From: Candidatus Sulfotelmatobacter sp.
Lineage (GTDB): Bacteria > Acidobacteriota > Terriglobia > Terriglobales > Acidobacteriaceae
Direction of reading: 5' to 3'
Assembly: GCA_030041475.1 (NCBI GenBank)
Contig: JASHNU010000051.1
Coordinates: 122,308-186,307, forward strand
DNA: 64,000 nt
Part shown: piece by piece, positions 40,479-49,091 of the stretch
How positions within the stretch are numbered: position 1 is the first letter of the stretch
Layout of the letters: every line of letters begins with the position of its first letter
Program-made: the position numbers and the translations under genes
Notes under the pieces: model-generated
Told to the model about the DNA's origin: nothing
The model's input: only the letters and a program-made list of their open reading frames with translations
The model's database searches: none

Positions 40479-43013
40479 TTACTGCGCGGCCGCCTTTTCC
40501 TTGTTGCTGGCCACTTTCACGCCGCTCAATCCGTTCGCGTACTTGGCAATTCCACGATAGAGCGACTCCGCGATGCGCTGGCGGTATTCCGCGGTCTCCA
40601 GGCGGTGCTCGTCGCCGGGATTGCTGACGAAAGAGATCTCCGCCAGAATCGACGGCATATTCGCGCCAATCAGCACGATAAACGGCGCTTTCTTTACGCC
40701 CCGGTCGCGGATTCCGGGACTCTTCGAGGCCAGGCCGCTGTGCAACGACTGCTCCACGTCTCCGGCGAACTCGCGCGACTCTTCAATCTTTTCCTTCAGC
40801 GCGATCTTCTTCACCAGATCCTGCAATTCGTAGACGGATTTCTCCGACACCGCATTTTCGCGGGCCGCGACTTCCAACGCTTCCGGGGAAGAAGTGAAGT
40901 TCAAGTAGTAGGTCTCAACCCCGCGGGCCGCCGGATCGTGGCTCGAGTTGGCGTGAATCGAAATGAACAGGTCGGCACGCTGCTGGTTGGCAATGGCGGT
41001 GCGCGTTTCAAGCGGGATAAACGTGTCGTCTTTGCGCGTGTACACGACTTCGGCCCCCAGCCGCGTCTCAAGCAGCTTGCCCAGCTTCCGTCCCACGTCC
41101 AGCACCAGATCTTTTTCTTCCAGCCCGTTGGGACCGATGGTTCCCGTGTCGTGGCCGCCATGCCCGGGATCAATGACAATCTTGCCGATCTTTAATCCCA
41201 GCGCGCGAATCAGCGAGCGATTGCCGCCGGCCGTCGGCTTCGCTTCGTGGACGTCGAGATCAGCGAGCTTGGCGGCCGTTTTCGCGCCGGGAGCCAGCTG
41301 GGACGCAGAATTCCCGATGGCACGGCCATCTTTTGTATCCGAGATTGTCGTTTGATCGGGACTAATTGAGGAACTTGCATTCCCAGCGTCATCGTTGGCA
41401 GGCGTTGACGTCCGTGACGGTGTGTTGGTCCGCTCGGCCTTCGCAATCTCGACTGGAGCGGAATTGTCCTCATCGTCCGCGTCCACAATGACCTTCTTCA
41501 CGCCGGTCTTGGGATCCACGAAGGTGCGCACCGAGCCGTGGCGACGCGAATTCTTTTTCCGGGCGGGCCGGGCAGAGTCCGAGGCCACGGTCTCGGACTT
41601 GGACTCTGAGCTGACTTTCGGCTCGGATGTTCTCGTCCGTCCAGATTCCGTCACTGCTGAGTCCGCGTTCGCGTCATCTCCGCTCGGAGCAATCTCTGCT
41701 CCCGGAGCATGGTTCGACGCCGTGACCGCCGTCGCCGCATCGGTGCCCGACCCGGCTTTCGGCGCGGACTCCACGTCTGCTGTCGCCCCATCCTTCGGAA
41801 GTTTTGCCCGCGCCGCGTTCGCGTCGCTGCGAACATCTTTGGCGTGAGCGTCCTTTCCGTGAATGTCAACGATCAGGCGGTAGGGATCGGGCAGCAGAAA
41901 CGCGTCGTAGTCGGAAAGGTCATCCACTTCCAGCACGACTCGCGTCCGCCCGGGCTGAAACTGCGCCACGCGAATCTTCTTCAGGAAGCCGTCATCCACA
42001 TCAAAGCTCTTGCCCACCAAGGTCGACGCCAGCTTGGTGTCGCGCAGGTCGAAAAAAATTCGGTCGGGATTGTCGATCCGCTGCGAGAAGAACTTCACGT
42101 CACTTTCCAGATCAATCGCCACCCGCGTATAGTTGGGCGTCGACCAGTGCCGGATTCCCGTTACGCGCGGCAACCGGCTGGCGCGGCGATCTGAGGCTGC
42201 CTGCGCTGTGTCCGCCTGAGAGTCCGCGCTCTGTAATTCAGCGGTCTTCGAATCTGCGCTCTTTGAATCTGTATTTTTTGCGCTTGGCTCCGTGGCGCTC
42301 TTGTTCTCAGAGATCCCAGACGCGTTTTCAGCGGTCCCCTTGCCAGGCTTCTTCGCTTGAGCTTCCGCTTTTTTGTCGGCGTTTTTCCTATCCGCAGCAA
42401 CTTCCCGGTCCAGTTCCGCGATGGCCTGCAGCGCGTCTTCCACCAGCCGGTTGTGCGGATAGCGATGCAGGAACTCCTGGAACGTCCCCCGCGCCTGCTC
42501 AGGATCGTTCAGGTCGTCCTTGTAAATCTCGCCGATGGTAAACAGGGCATCGCAGCGGTACTTACTGCCGGGATATTCTTTGCGCAGGAACCGGTATTGC
42601 GCGATGGCGCCGTTCAGAATCTTGTCGTCGTCGAAGCGGCGCCCCATTTCGACCATCGTCTCGGCGACAGCGACCACGCTGGGATCGGCCTTCGTCGACG
42701 TCGGCGCCCCGAAGTAGACATTGCGATACGCGTTAATGACGCGCTGGTAATCGCGCCGTGTGCGATCGGCTTGCGGACGCCCGTTAAGCGCCTCGCGCAT
42801 GCGCTCGGCGGTCGAGAAGTGGTCGCGCGCCCACGACTCGCTGTGATGTGTTCGCGTTTTAGCACGGGCGGGTAGTGCGGGCAGAAACAGCAGCAACAAC
42901 ACAAGTACCGAGTACCGAGTACCGAGTACCGAGCGACTGTGGTGCGGGTCCGGTTGCCCTCTACGCGCAACTCGATACCTGCACCGATCCTCGTAACTGG
43001 CTCTTCGAAACAT
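40479..43013 (-). CDS. N-acetylmuramoyl-L-alanine amidase with TPR and AMIN domains
   Basis: This protein is ~844 residues from the ATG at 43013 (AGGA 6 bp upstream; a GTG at 43088 is the alternative). A hydrophobic core (VLVLLLLFLPALPARA) near residue 35 is a signal peptide; a heptanucleotide tandem repeat encodes its upstream edge. Residues ~60-190 are a TPR-like part (AIAQYRFLRKEYPGSKYRCD, GTFQEFLHRYPHNRLVEDAL). An AMIN domain follows (GIRHWSTPNYTRVAIDLES to VDIHGKDA). After a long Ser/Thr/Asp-rich linker comes Amidase_3: IVIDPGHGGHDTGTIGP, ISIHANSS, and PSILAEISFVSNPGDE with the catalytic Glu. It would cleave septal peptidoglycan. Confidence 0.92.
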   Translation of the reverse strand: MFRRASYEDRCRYRVARRGQPDPHHSRSVLGTRYSVLVLLLLFLPALPARAKTRTHHSESWARDHFSTAERMREALNGRPQADRTRRDYQRVINAYRNVYFGAPTSTKADPSVVAVAETMVEMGRRFDDDKILNGAIAQYRFLRKEYPGSKYRCDALFTIGEIYKDDLNDPEQARGTFQEFLHRYPHNRLVEDALQAIAELDREVAADRKNADKKAEAQAKKPGKGTAENASGISENKSATEPSAKNTDSKSADSKTAELQSADSQADTAQAASDRRASRLPRVTGIRHWSTPNYTRVAIDLESDVKFFSQRIDNPDRIFFDLRDTKLASTLVGKSFDVDDGFLKKIRVAQFQPGRTRVVLEVDDLSDYDAFLLPDPYRLIVDIHGKDAHAKDVRSDANAARAKLPKDGATADVESAPKAGSGTDAATAVTASNHAPGAEIAPSGDDANADSAVTESGRTRTSEPKVSSESKSETVASDSARPARKKNSRRHGSVRTFVDPKTGVKKVIVDADDEDNSAPVEIAKAERTNTPSRTSTPANDDAGNASSSISPDQTTISDTKDGRAIGNSASQLAPGAKTAAKLADLDVHEAKPTAGGNRSLIRALGLKIGKIVIDPGHGGHDTGTIGPNGLEEKDLVLDVGRKLGKLLETRLGAEVVYTRKDDTFIPLETRTAIANQQRADLFISIHANSSHDPAARGVETYYLNFTSSPEALEVAARENAVSEKSVYELQDLVKKIALKEKIEESREFAGDVEQSLHSGLASKSPGIRDRGVKKAPFIVLIGANMPSILAEISFVSNPGDEHRLETAEYRQRIAESLYRGIAKYANGLSGVKVASNKEKAAAQ
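42905..42932. repeat. Heptanucleotide tandem repeat in the amidase signal-peptide region
   Basis: Four perfect copies of gtaccga (plus-strand reading), in the coding start of the amidase. A change of one unit would shift the reading frame. Confidence 0.9.
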
Positions 43014-43094
43014 CTGGGTCCTGGGAGACTCATCTACAGATGCCGGAAGCTCACCCCACGTTGCTGAGCGACTTCTCGGACTTGGCACTCCGAA

Positions 43095-43967
43095 CTAATC
43101 CGTGTTGCTGATGTACAGCACGCCCCGCGCATCCCGCTGCACGTGCACGGGATCGTGCGACGTGCTGGAAGAAGCAAAATCAAAACCCCCGTAGTACAGG
43201 TTCGTGATCCGGCGAACGTAATTCTCTGTTTCAGGGAAGCGTGGAATGCCGGCGTTGCGCGCCACCGCGCCCGCGCCCGCGTTATAGGCGGCCAGGGTCA
43301 ACTTCACGTCGCCGCCGTAGCTTTCGAGCAGCTGCTTCAGATGCCGCACACCGGCGTCCACGTTCTGCTCGGCGTCAAACGGATTCTTCACGTTCAGCTG
43401 CCGCGCAGTAGCCGGCATCAGCTGCATCAGCCCCATCGCGCCCTTGCGCGAAACCGCGTTGGCATTGAAGTTCGACTCCACCTTCACCACGGCGCGCACC
43501 AGGTTGGGATCCACGTTGTGCCGTGCCGCCGACATCACGATCGCGGCGTCGATCTCATCTTGCGTCGCCTGATGCCCGCGGCCACTGGTAGCCGAATTTG
43601 CGGCCACAATGCGCGCATTCGCCGACTGCGCCGACTCATGCCCAAAATACTGAGTTACTTCCGCCGCCGCCGAGCGCGCCGCCTTCATCGAAGCTGTGCC
43701 CGCCGAGGGCACCGGCTTCCACCGATTTTCTTTTGAACTCCAGTACACAAACGTTGACGCTTTCGGCTGCGCTGCCGCCTCGTGGCGCGGCGGAGCCGGC
43801 GCAGCGTCATTCACATAAATCTTGCGGCCGTGATCATCGGTGGTCGTGATCAGCGTGGAAGGCCCATCGCCTTCCGCAGCCCACAGCAGTGGCGTTGTGG
43901 CAGAAAAGGAGGTCGCGATTGCCAGGCCGGCCGTCACCATCAATGCGAGTTTTAGCCGCTTTCGCAT
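43095..43967 (-). CDS. Lytic transglycosylase (SLT domain)
   Basis: This 290-residue protein has a signal peptide (ALMVTAGLAIATSFSA). Residues ~30-70 contain a DUF4124-like start (ITTTDDHGRKIYVNDAAP). The catalytic domain (~residues 140-255) has VKVESNFNANAVSRKGAMG with the catalytic Glu, LMQLMPATARQL and TLAAYNAGAGAV, all typical of Slt/MltC-type enzymes. It cuts peptidoglycan glycan strands, making 1,6-anhydro ends. It lies just upstream of the amidase gene on the same strand, so the two wall enzymes likely form an operon. Confidence 0.94.
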   Translation of the reverse strand: MRKRLKLALMVTAGLAIATSFSATTPLLWAAEGDGPSTLITTTDDHGRKIYVNDAAPAPPRHEAAAQPKASTFVYWSSKENRWKPVPSAGTASMKAARSAAAEVTQYFGHESAQSANARIVAANSATSGRGHQATQDEIDAAIVMSAARHNVDPNLVRAVVKVESNFNANAVSRKGAMGLMQLMPATARQLNVKNPFDAEQNVDAGVRHLKQLLESYGGDVKLTLAAYNAGAGAVARNAGIPRFPETENYVRRITNLYYGGFDFASSSTSHDPVHVQRDARGVLYISNTD

Positions 43968-44083
43968 GTTCCGGGCGTTTTCCCTTTCACCGAACTTTCG
44001 CTGCGCAGGGCCGTCGAGACATAGCTCACCCTCCCTGCCTTCTACCCGGAACCTGACGGAGAATCGTGAACCAGAGTAGGTCG

Positions 44084-44112
44084 ATTATAGGCGGGAGCGG
44101 GAGGGCGGACAA
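44084..44112 (-). promoter_or_regulatory. Promoter of the lytic transglycosylase-amidase operon
   Basis: On the minus strand TTGTCC (44107-44112), a 17-bp spacer and a perfect TATAAT (44084-44089), about 120 bp before the start codon. Confidence 0.6.
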
Positions 44113-44210
44113 TCTCTCAGAAGGGAGTAGAACCAGCGGAGTAATTCACGATAACCGCTTGAGATGCAAAGAGATTAGAGAGTTTTCACCTGTAGACCGC
44201 GGGTGTCGGA

Positions 44211-44233
44211 GGTAACCATCAGGGATGGTTACC
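44211..44233. promoter_or_regulatory. Perfect palindrome GGTAACCATC-AGG-GATGGTTACC
   Basis: Ten-bp arms with a 3-bp loop, ~85 bp upstream of the gene at 44317. There is no following T run, so it is more likely an operator or a 5' leader hairpin than a terminator. Confidence 0.5.
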
Positions 44234-44316
44234 TGGACGCCGCCATCTTGAGTGTTAACGCCTGATTTCAACACTTGTCCTGTAGAATCGTGGACGAGTC
44301 CGCCAAGGAGGTAGAG

Positions 44317-44817
44317 ATGCACGACAGATACACGGCTCTAGCTTGTCCAGTTGTTGTGGCCATTGTCTCTATCGTGTTTACGACCGCTTCAGCACAGGAC
44401 ACGTCCACACCCGAAGAACGCACGCAGTGGGCTGAGGTAACGCACAAACTGGAGAACAGCCCACTAGATGACAGCGCGAACAAGCAAGGCGAAGCGGCGT
44501 TCAAACGGATGAGCGATGCCCACGATTTTCACGTGCTGCTGTGCCCGGCCCTTTTGACCGAGTTTAATGGAATGAAGTACGCCTACGCACACACGATTAC
44601 CCGGCAATACATGATGGCGAGCGGCGCGTTCCAGATCGAGAATCCCGATAAAGCCGCCGACGGAAAGGCAACAGCTCTCGCAGGGGTTGAAAGTGCGCTG
44701 AAGACGTACCAAAATATCTTGCAGCAAAAACCGGACGCTAAGGCGAAGCCTCTTGATGATCTCCTCAAAAAGCAGAGCCAAGGGAAGCTGAAAGACGCTT
44801 TGAAGCAGTGTCCTTGA
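44317..44817 (+). CDS. Secreted helical protein, function unknown
   Basis: This protein is 166 residues from the ATG at 44317, with AAGGAGGTAGAG just upstream, the best ribosome site in the window. A signal peptide (LACPVVVAIVSIVFTTASAQ) precedes a helical, charged body (TQWAEVTHKLENSPLDD, GESALKTYQNILQQKPDAK-like) with two cysteines (LLCPALL and the last residues KQCP). I do not recognise the family. It lies next to two palindromes that may regulate it. Confidence 0.65.
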   Translation: MHDRYTALACPVVVAIVSIVFTTASAQDTSTPEERTQWAEVTHKLENSPLDDSANKQGEAAFKRMSDAHDFHVLLCPALLTEFNGMKYAYAHTITRQYMMASGAFQIENPDKAADGKATALAGVESALKTYQNILQQKPDAKAKPLDDLLKKQSQGKLKDALKQCP

Positions 44818-44889
44818 ACGCGAAAGACCAGAACTCGTGATAGCGGCCGCGGTAGTTGTCGTAATATCGCCATTACACGCATCGAGGCT

Positions 44890-46071
44890 TCACTTCTCCA
44901 TCGCCGCCGCGAACGCGTCGAGCGATAGTGACCGCAACAGATTTCGCCGCATCCCGCGCTCCACTTCGGCCAGAGCATCGGACGCCGCCGTAATCCAGGC
45001 AAAATCCACCGACTCCGCCATCCGCTTCAATTCCGCCGCAATATCCAGATTGCGAATCAAGTCCGGCGCCCCCGACTCCCCACCCGAGTGAATGACAACA
45101 AGATCACGCAGCAGCGAATACAGCGTTCGAATCAACCGCTCCATCTTTTCCCGTCCCTCCGCGCCCGGACGATACGACTCCGTCACCTTGAACAACTCGC
45201 TGTGATCCCCGCCCCGATTCGACGAAGACGGATTTGACGAAGACTGATTTGACGGAGACTGATTTAACGAAGACTGATTTGCCGAGGAGAGCGCCGCCGA
45301 CTTCAAAATCGTCAGCGCATCCGCACGCGCGGCCGTGTACGCCCCCAGGTCAAACCCCCGCGCCCGTCCTACCGCTCCTTCCGACAACCGCGCCACCAGC
45401 GCCCGTTGCGCCGGCTTCCACTCCGGATGCTGCTTCGCCAGGTCGCGCTCAATTTCCTCCGCCGTGAGCGCGCCCAACGTAAACACCATTGCCCGCGACC
45501 GGATCGTCGGCAGCAACTCGCCGGTGTTCTCCGTCAGCAGAAAAATCGTCGCAAACTCCGGAGGCTCTTCCAGCACCTTCAAGAGCGAGTTCGCCGCCTC
45601 CTTCATGAATGCGGAATCCGTGATGATGTAAACCTTCTCGCGTCCCTCCGCCGGACGGTAATAAATTGTCTCGATCACGCGCCGCACCTGATCCACCTTG
45701 ATCATCATCTGCGGCGGATCGGGCGGAATCACCAGCACATCGGGATGCGTCTGCACGAAGATGCGTGTTTCTTTCTTGTCCGTCTCCCGCAGGTTGTCCC
45801 GTGCCTCAACCGCCTCCGCAAACCGCGCGTCGAGAGTGGCCGCCTGCGCGATCCGAGTGCAGTTCGCACACTTGCCACAGAAGTCAGGTAGACCATCCGT
45901 CTCTGTCGGATTCAGACAATTCAGCGCCTGGGCCAGCATCAGGGCCAGCGTGTACTTGCCCGATCCCTGTGCACCCGCCAGCACCACCGCATGCGGAAAC
46001 CGCTCCCGCGCCAACATCTCGCGCAGGCGGTGAACGATTTCGGAATTACCTTGAAAATCAGAGAAAGACAT
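44890..46071 (-). CDS. holB: DNA polymerase III subunit delta'
   Basis: This protein is 393 residues from the ATG at 46071 (the longer frame to 46128 reads into a repeat). The Walker A motif is GAQGSGKYTLAL, and the zinc knuckle is FCGKCANCTRIA. VIRDDVRRVIETIYYRPAEG-like sequence and ADSAFMKEAANSLLKVLEEPP match clamp-loader AAA+ proteins; LLTENTGELLPTIRSRA is the usual sensor region. It assembles with gamma and delta to load the beta clamp. Residues ~265-285 hold an in-frame Asn-Ser-Gln repeat (NQSS) caused by a 15-bp tandem repeat. It follows tmk in an operon. Confidence 0.9.
   Translation of the reverse strand: MSFSDFQGNSEIVHRLREMLARERFPHAVVLAGAQGSGKYTLALMLAQALNCLNPTETDGLPDFCGKCANCTRIAQAATLDARFAEAVEARDNLRETDKKETRIFVQTHPDVLVIPPDPPQMMIKVDQVRRVIETIYYRPAEGREKVYIITDSAFMKEAANSLLKVLEEPPEFATIFLLTENTGELLPTIRSRAMVFTLGALTAEEIERDLAKQHPEWKPAQRALVARLSEGAVGRARGFDLGAYTAARADALTILKSAALSSANQSSLNQSPSNQSSSNPSSSNRGGDHSELFKVTESYRPGAEGREKMERLIRTLYSLLRDLVVIHSGGESGAPDLIRNLDIAAELKRMAESVDFAWITAASDALAEVERGMRRNLLRSLSLDAFAAAMEK
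45221..45280. repeat. 15-bp tandem repeat inside holB
   Basis: Four units of gacgaagactgattt (one base differing per unit) lie end to end. They are in frame and encode a five-residue repeat (SSxNQ) in delta'. Confidence 0.9.
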
Positions 46072-46096
46072 GGAAGACATAGAAAACAAAAATCTA

Positions 46097-46166
46097 CCAC
46101 GGAGCCATGGAGTCACGGAGAGAACCAATCAAGAGAGTTTTCCCCGTGTCTCTGTGCCTCCGTGGT
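46097..46166. repeat. Palindromic repeat, CCACAGAGG family, copy 2
   Basis: accacggagccatggagtca (start 46097) is the inverted counterpart of the arm ending ctccgtggt at 46166, with about 5 mismatches in 26 bp. It covers the 3' end of tmk and the space before holB. Compare copy 1 at 4892-4943. Confidence 0.8.
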
Positions 46167-46836
46167 GAAAATCGTTCAATCTCAACTTTTTTCCCACCAC
46201 CTCCACCACCCTCTCATGCGTCTGCCCCGGCGTGCCGTGCGCGTCGACAATCACCACACGTCCCGGTTCGCGCTTGGCGATCGCCATGTAGCTCTCGCGC
46301 ACTCGCGTGAAGAACGCCCGTGTTTCCTGCTCGAATCGATTTTCGTCGTGCCCGCGCTGCCCGCCGCGTGATGCCCGCCGGTTGCGCTTCCGCGCCCGAC
46401 TCACGCTGGCATGCGGATTCGCCTCCAGGAGAATCGTCAAATCGGGCTGTAGATCTCCACACAGCACCCGATGCAACTCCCGCACCGGCGCGCTGCCCAA
46501 CTTCCGCCCTCCGCCCTGATAGGCCTCGGTTGAGTCGGTGAAGCGGTCGCACAGCACAATGCTGCCCGCAGCCAGCGCCGGCTCGATCACCTCCGCAATG
46601 TGTTGCGCGCGCGAGGCGAACATCAACGCCATCTCGGCCATCGGAGACAGGCCGTCGGTCGCCGAGTCCAGCACAACTTTGCGGATCTTCTCCGCCGTCG
46701 GCGTTCCTCCTGGCTCGCGCGTCTCCACCACTTCATGCCCTCGTTCGCGCAGCGTCGCTGCGAGCCGCCGCATCTGCGTGCTCTTGCCTGTTCCGTCGAG
46801 CCCTTCGAATGTGATGAACTTCCCGCGCCGGGACAT
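46129..46836 (-). CDS. tmk: Thymidylate kinase
   Basis: This protein is 235 residues from the ATG at 46836 (one of two nearby, preferred because MSRRGKFITFEGLDGTGKST is canonical). It has the P-loop GLDGTGKST, the DR motif LCDRFTDSTEAYQGGGR and a basic LID loop (ARKRNRRASRGGQRG). It phosphorylates dTMP. The last residues, NDFHHGGTETRGKLS, are read from one arm of the palindromic repeat (46097-46166), so the native C-terminus probably ended a little earlier. It precedes holB, the common tmk-holB pairing. Confidence 0.96.
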   Translation of the reverse strand: MSRRGKFITFEGLDGTGKSTQMRRLAATLRERGHEVVETREPGGTPTAEKIRKVVLDSATDGLSPMAEMALMFASRAQHIAEVIEPALAAGSIVLCDRFTDSTEAYQGGGRKLGSAPVRELHRVLCGDLQPDLTILLEANPHASVSRARKRNRRASRGGQRGHDENRFEQETRAFFTRVRESYMAIAKREPGRVVIVDAHGTPGQTHERVVEVVGKKLRLNDFHHGGTETRGKLS

Positions 46837-46897
46837 CTGCCGCATCATACCAGTCGCACGGATCGCGTATCAGTCGCGGATAAGATGTTCGTGAAGG

Positions 46898-46941
46898 GTC
46901 ATCCCCAGCGCAGCTGTTTTTCAATCGGCGCTAGGGATCTC
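46898..46941 (+). repeat. GTCATCC repeat family, copy 3
   Basis: gtcatccccagcgcagc ... gctagggatct, between tmk and the M61 peptidase gene. Next to it lies a short GC-rich stretch GCGCGAG/CTCGCG-like. Confidence 0.55.
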
Positions 46942-47078
46942 GCGAGGAGCGCTGCGGCGCGAGAGGGCTCGACCACGAACTCCTGTACTGTCCTTCCCGC
47001 CCACGGCCTGCTATAGTCATAACTTCTGCCGCAACGCTGTGGGTGTTGCAGTCTCAAGCAAAAATGGGGGCCTGAACG

Positions 47079-48995
47079 GTGAAACTCGCAAGAGTGATGG
47101 GAGTAGTTTGTCTTGCAATGGTTTTTCCGGCAATCATGACGATTTCCGGTCGGTGCGCCACAGCGCCAACCGTCACACTTTCCGTCGATGCTACCAGTGC
47201 GCCGCGCAAAATCTTTCACGCGTCACTGAAGATTCCGGCCAGCCCCGGCGATCTCACGCTCTACTATCCCAAATGGATTCCCGGCGAGCACGCCCCCGAC
47301 GGCCCCGTCATTGATCTGGCCGGCCTGAAATTCTCGGCTGGCGGCCAAATCCTGAAATGGCGCCGCGACCTGCTCGATGGCTTCACACTCCACGTCGACG
47401 TCCCCGCCGGAGTCACCGAAATCTCCGCCGAACTCGACTTCCTTTCTCCCGCGATGTTCGAAGGCGGTTTCTCTGCCGGTTCTTCCGCTACCGACAAGCT
47501 CGTCATCATCAGTTGGAACCAGGTGCTGCTTTATCCCAAAGGCTGGAAGTCGGACGATCTGACGTATGTTGCAAGCCTGAAACTCCCCGCCAACTGGAAG
47601 TTTGGGACATCGTTGCCCATCGCATTAACCAGTGGCAACCAACCCAACAGCGAGACGCAAATCACATTTCAACCCACGTCCCTCACCTTGCTGGTCGACT
47701 CGCCTGTCATCACCGGCGAATATCTGAAGATCGTTCCTCTCGCCGAAGATCCTCCCACGGAAATGGACATCGCCGCCGACAGCGCCGCTGCGCTCGAAGC
47801 TCCGCAGTATGTCTGGGACCACTACAAGAATCTGGTCGAGCAAGCCCAGAAACTTTTCGGTGCGCATCACTATCGCGACTATCACTTCCTTTACACTCTG
47901 AGCGATCACGTTGCGCACTTCGGCCTGGAGCATCACGAATCCGACGACAGCCGCGTGGGAGAGCGCGGCCTGGTCGACGAAACCGACCGTAAGTTATCGG
48001 CCAGCCTGCTGCCGCACGAGTACGTGCATTCGTGGAATGGAAAATTCCGACGTCCTGCCGATTTGGCTACACCCGACTACCAGCAGCCCATGCAGGACGA
48101 TCTGCTATGGGTCTATGAAGGCCTCACCAACTATCTCGGCTTCGTCCTCACCGCGCGCAGCGGTCTGCTCTCGGCCGAGCAGGACCGCGACGACCTGGCC
48201 CGCACCGCCGCGGCGCTCGATCACACACCCGGTCGCGAGTGGCGCAGCCTGCAGGATACTGCTGACGCCGCACCGCAACTTTATTTCGCGCCCGAGGCCT
48301 GGCACAGCTACCGCCGCTCCGTCGACTTCTATGACGAGGATACTCTCGATTGGCTTTGGGCCGACGTCATCATCCGCCAGCAGAGCAAAGGCAGGAAATC
48401 GCTCGACGATTTCTGCCAACTCTTCCACGGCGCTCCCAGCACCGGCCCCATGGTAAAGCCCTACACATTCGACGACGTGGTCAACACGCTGAATCAGGTT
48501 GTGCCGTACGACTGGCGCGGCTTCTGGACGGAGCGCCTCACCAATCACGGTCCCGGCGCGCCGCTGGGCGGCATCGAAAGCAGCGGATGGAAAGTGGTCT
48601 ACGACGGCACTCCGACGGAGATGGAGAGCAGTTCGATGTACGCGTATCACGTCGCCTCCGCAACTTATTCGCTCGGTCTGGAACTGCGCGAGGATGGCAC
48701 GATCACCGACACGATCGAAGGCATGCCCGCCGCCCGGGCGGGCATCGGGCCGGGAATGAAACTGATCGCCGTAAACGGCCGGCGCTTCGCCAGTGATGGT
48801 CTGCGCGAGGGCCAGGTGTTACGCGATGCGCTAAAGGCGGGCGCAACCAGTTCGGCGCCGCTGGAGTTGCTGATCGAAAACGCCGATTACTATCAGACTT
48901 ACAAGATCGATTACCACGGCGGCGAGAAATTTCCCCGCCTGGTGCGCGACGAATCGAAGCCCGATTTGCTGAGCGAGATCCTAAAAGCGAAATAG
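47079..48995 (+). CDS. M61-family metallopeptidase with a PDZ domain
   Basis: This 638-residue protein starts with GTG and has a signal peptide (MKLARVMGVVCLAMVFPA). The N-terminal domain is beta-rich (TLYYPKWIPGEHAPDGPV is a family mark). The metal site HEYVH (H313, E314, H317) lies in SLLPHEYVHSWNGK, and GLEHHESDD is a conserved helper motif. LLWVYEGLTNYLG is the usual third-ligand region. Residues ~545-620 form a PDZ domain (GTITDTIEGMPAARAGIGPG). These are periplasmic aminopeptidases with a taste for glycine-like residues. A strong terminator follows. Confidence 0.94.
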   Translation: MKLARVMGVVCLAMVFPAIMTISGRCATAPTVTLSVDATSAPRKIFHASLKIPASPGDLTLYYPKWIPGEHAPDGPVIDLAGLKFSAGGQILKWRRDLLDGFTLHVDVPAGVTEISAELDFLSPAMFEGGFSAGSSATDKLVIISWNQVLLYPKGWKSDDLTYVASLKLPANWKFGTSLPIALTSGNQPNSETQITFQPTSLTLLVDSPVITGEYLKIVPLAEDPPTEMDIAADSAAALEAPQYVWDHYKNLVEQAQKLFGAHHYRDYHFLYTLSDHVAHFGLEHHESDDSRVGERGLVDETDRKLSASLLPHEYVHSWNGKFRRPADLATPDYQQPMQDDLLWVYEGLTNYLGFVLTARSGLLSAEQDRDDLARTAAALDHTPGREWRSLQDTADAAPQLYFAPEAWHSYRRSVDFYDEDTLDWLWADVIIRQQSKGRKSLDDFCQLFHGAPSTGPMVKPYTFDDVVNTLNQVVPYDWRGFWTERLTNHGPGAPLGGIESSGWKVVYDGTPTEMESSSMYAYHVASATYSLGLELREDGTITDTIEGMPAARAGIGPGMKLIAVNGRRFASDGLREGQVLRDALKAGATSSAPLELLIENADYYQTYKIDYHGGEKFPRLVRDESKPDLLSEILKAK

Positions 48996-49040
48996 GGGGC
49001 AGGCCCATGCTTTCGCGAGCGAGGTCTTGAATTGAGGTTG

Positions 49041-49079
49041 CCCCACCCTTGTCGCATTCTGTGCGACAGGGTGGGGATT
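49041..49079 (+). terminator. Strong hairpin terminator after the M61 gene
   Basis: CCCCACCC (49041-49048) then TTGTCGC, a 7-nt loop and GCGACA, GGGTGGGG (to 49076), followed by ATTT. It is ~46 bp after the stop. It could also serve the convergent BrnA gene. Confidence 0.7.
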
Positions 49080-49091
49080 TGACCTTGAACC

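Larger units (their letters stand above)
43968..44316. other. 349-bp divergent region
   Basis: It carries the lytic transglycosylase promoter on the minus strand, and before the plus-strand gene a perfect 10-bp hairpin (44211-44233) plus AGTGTT-N13-AACACT at 44251-44275. No gene fits. Confidence 0.5.

Noticed and set aside
45221..45280. CRISPR-like repeat array
   Set aside because: Units are 15 bp with no spacers and lie in a coding frame; it is a simple tandem repeat.
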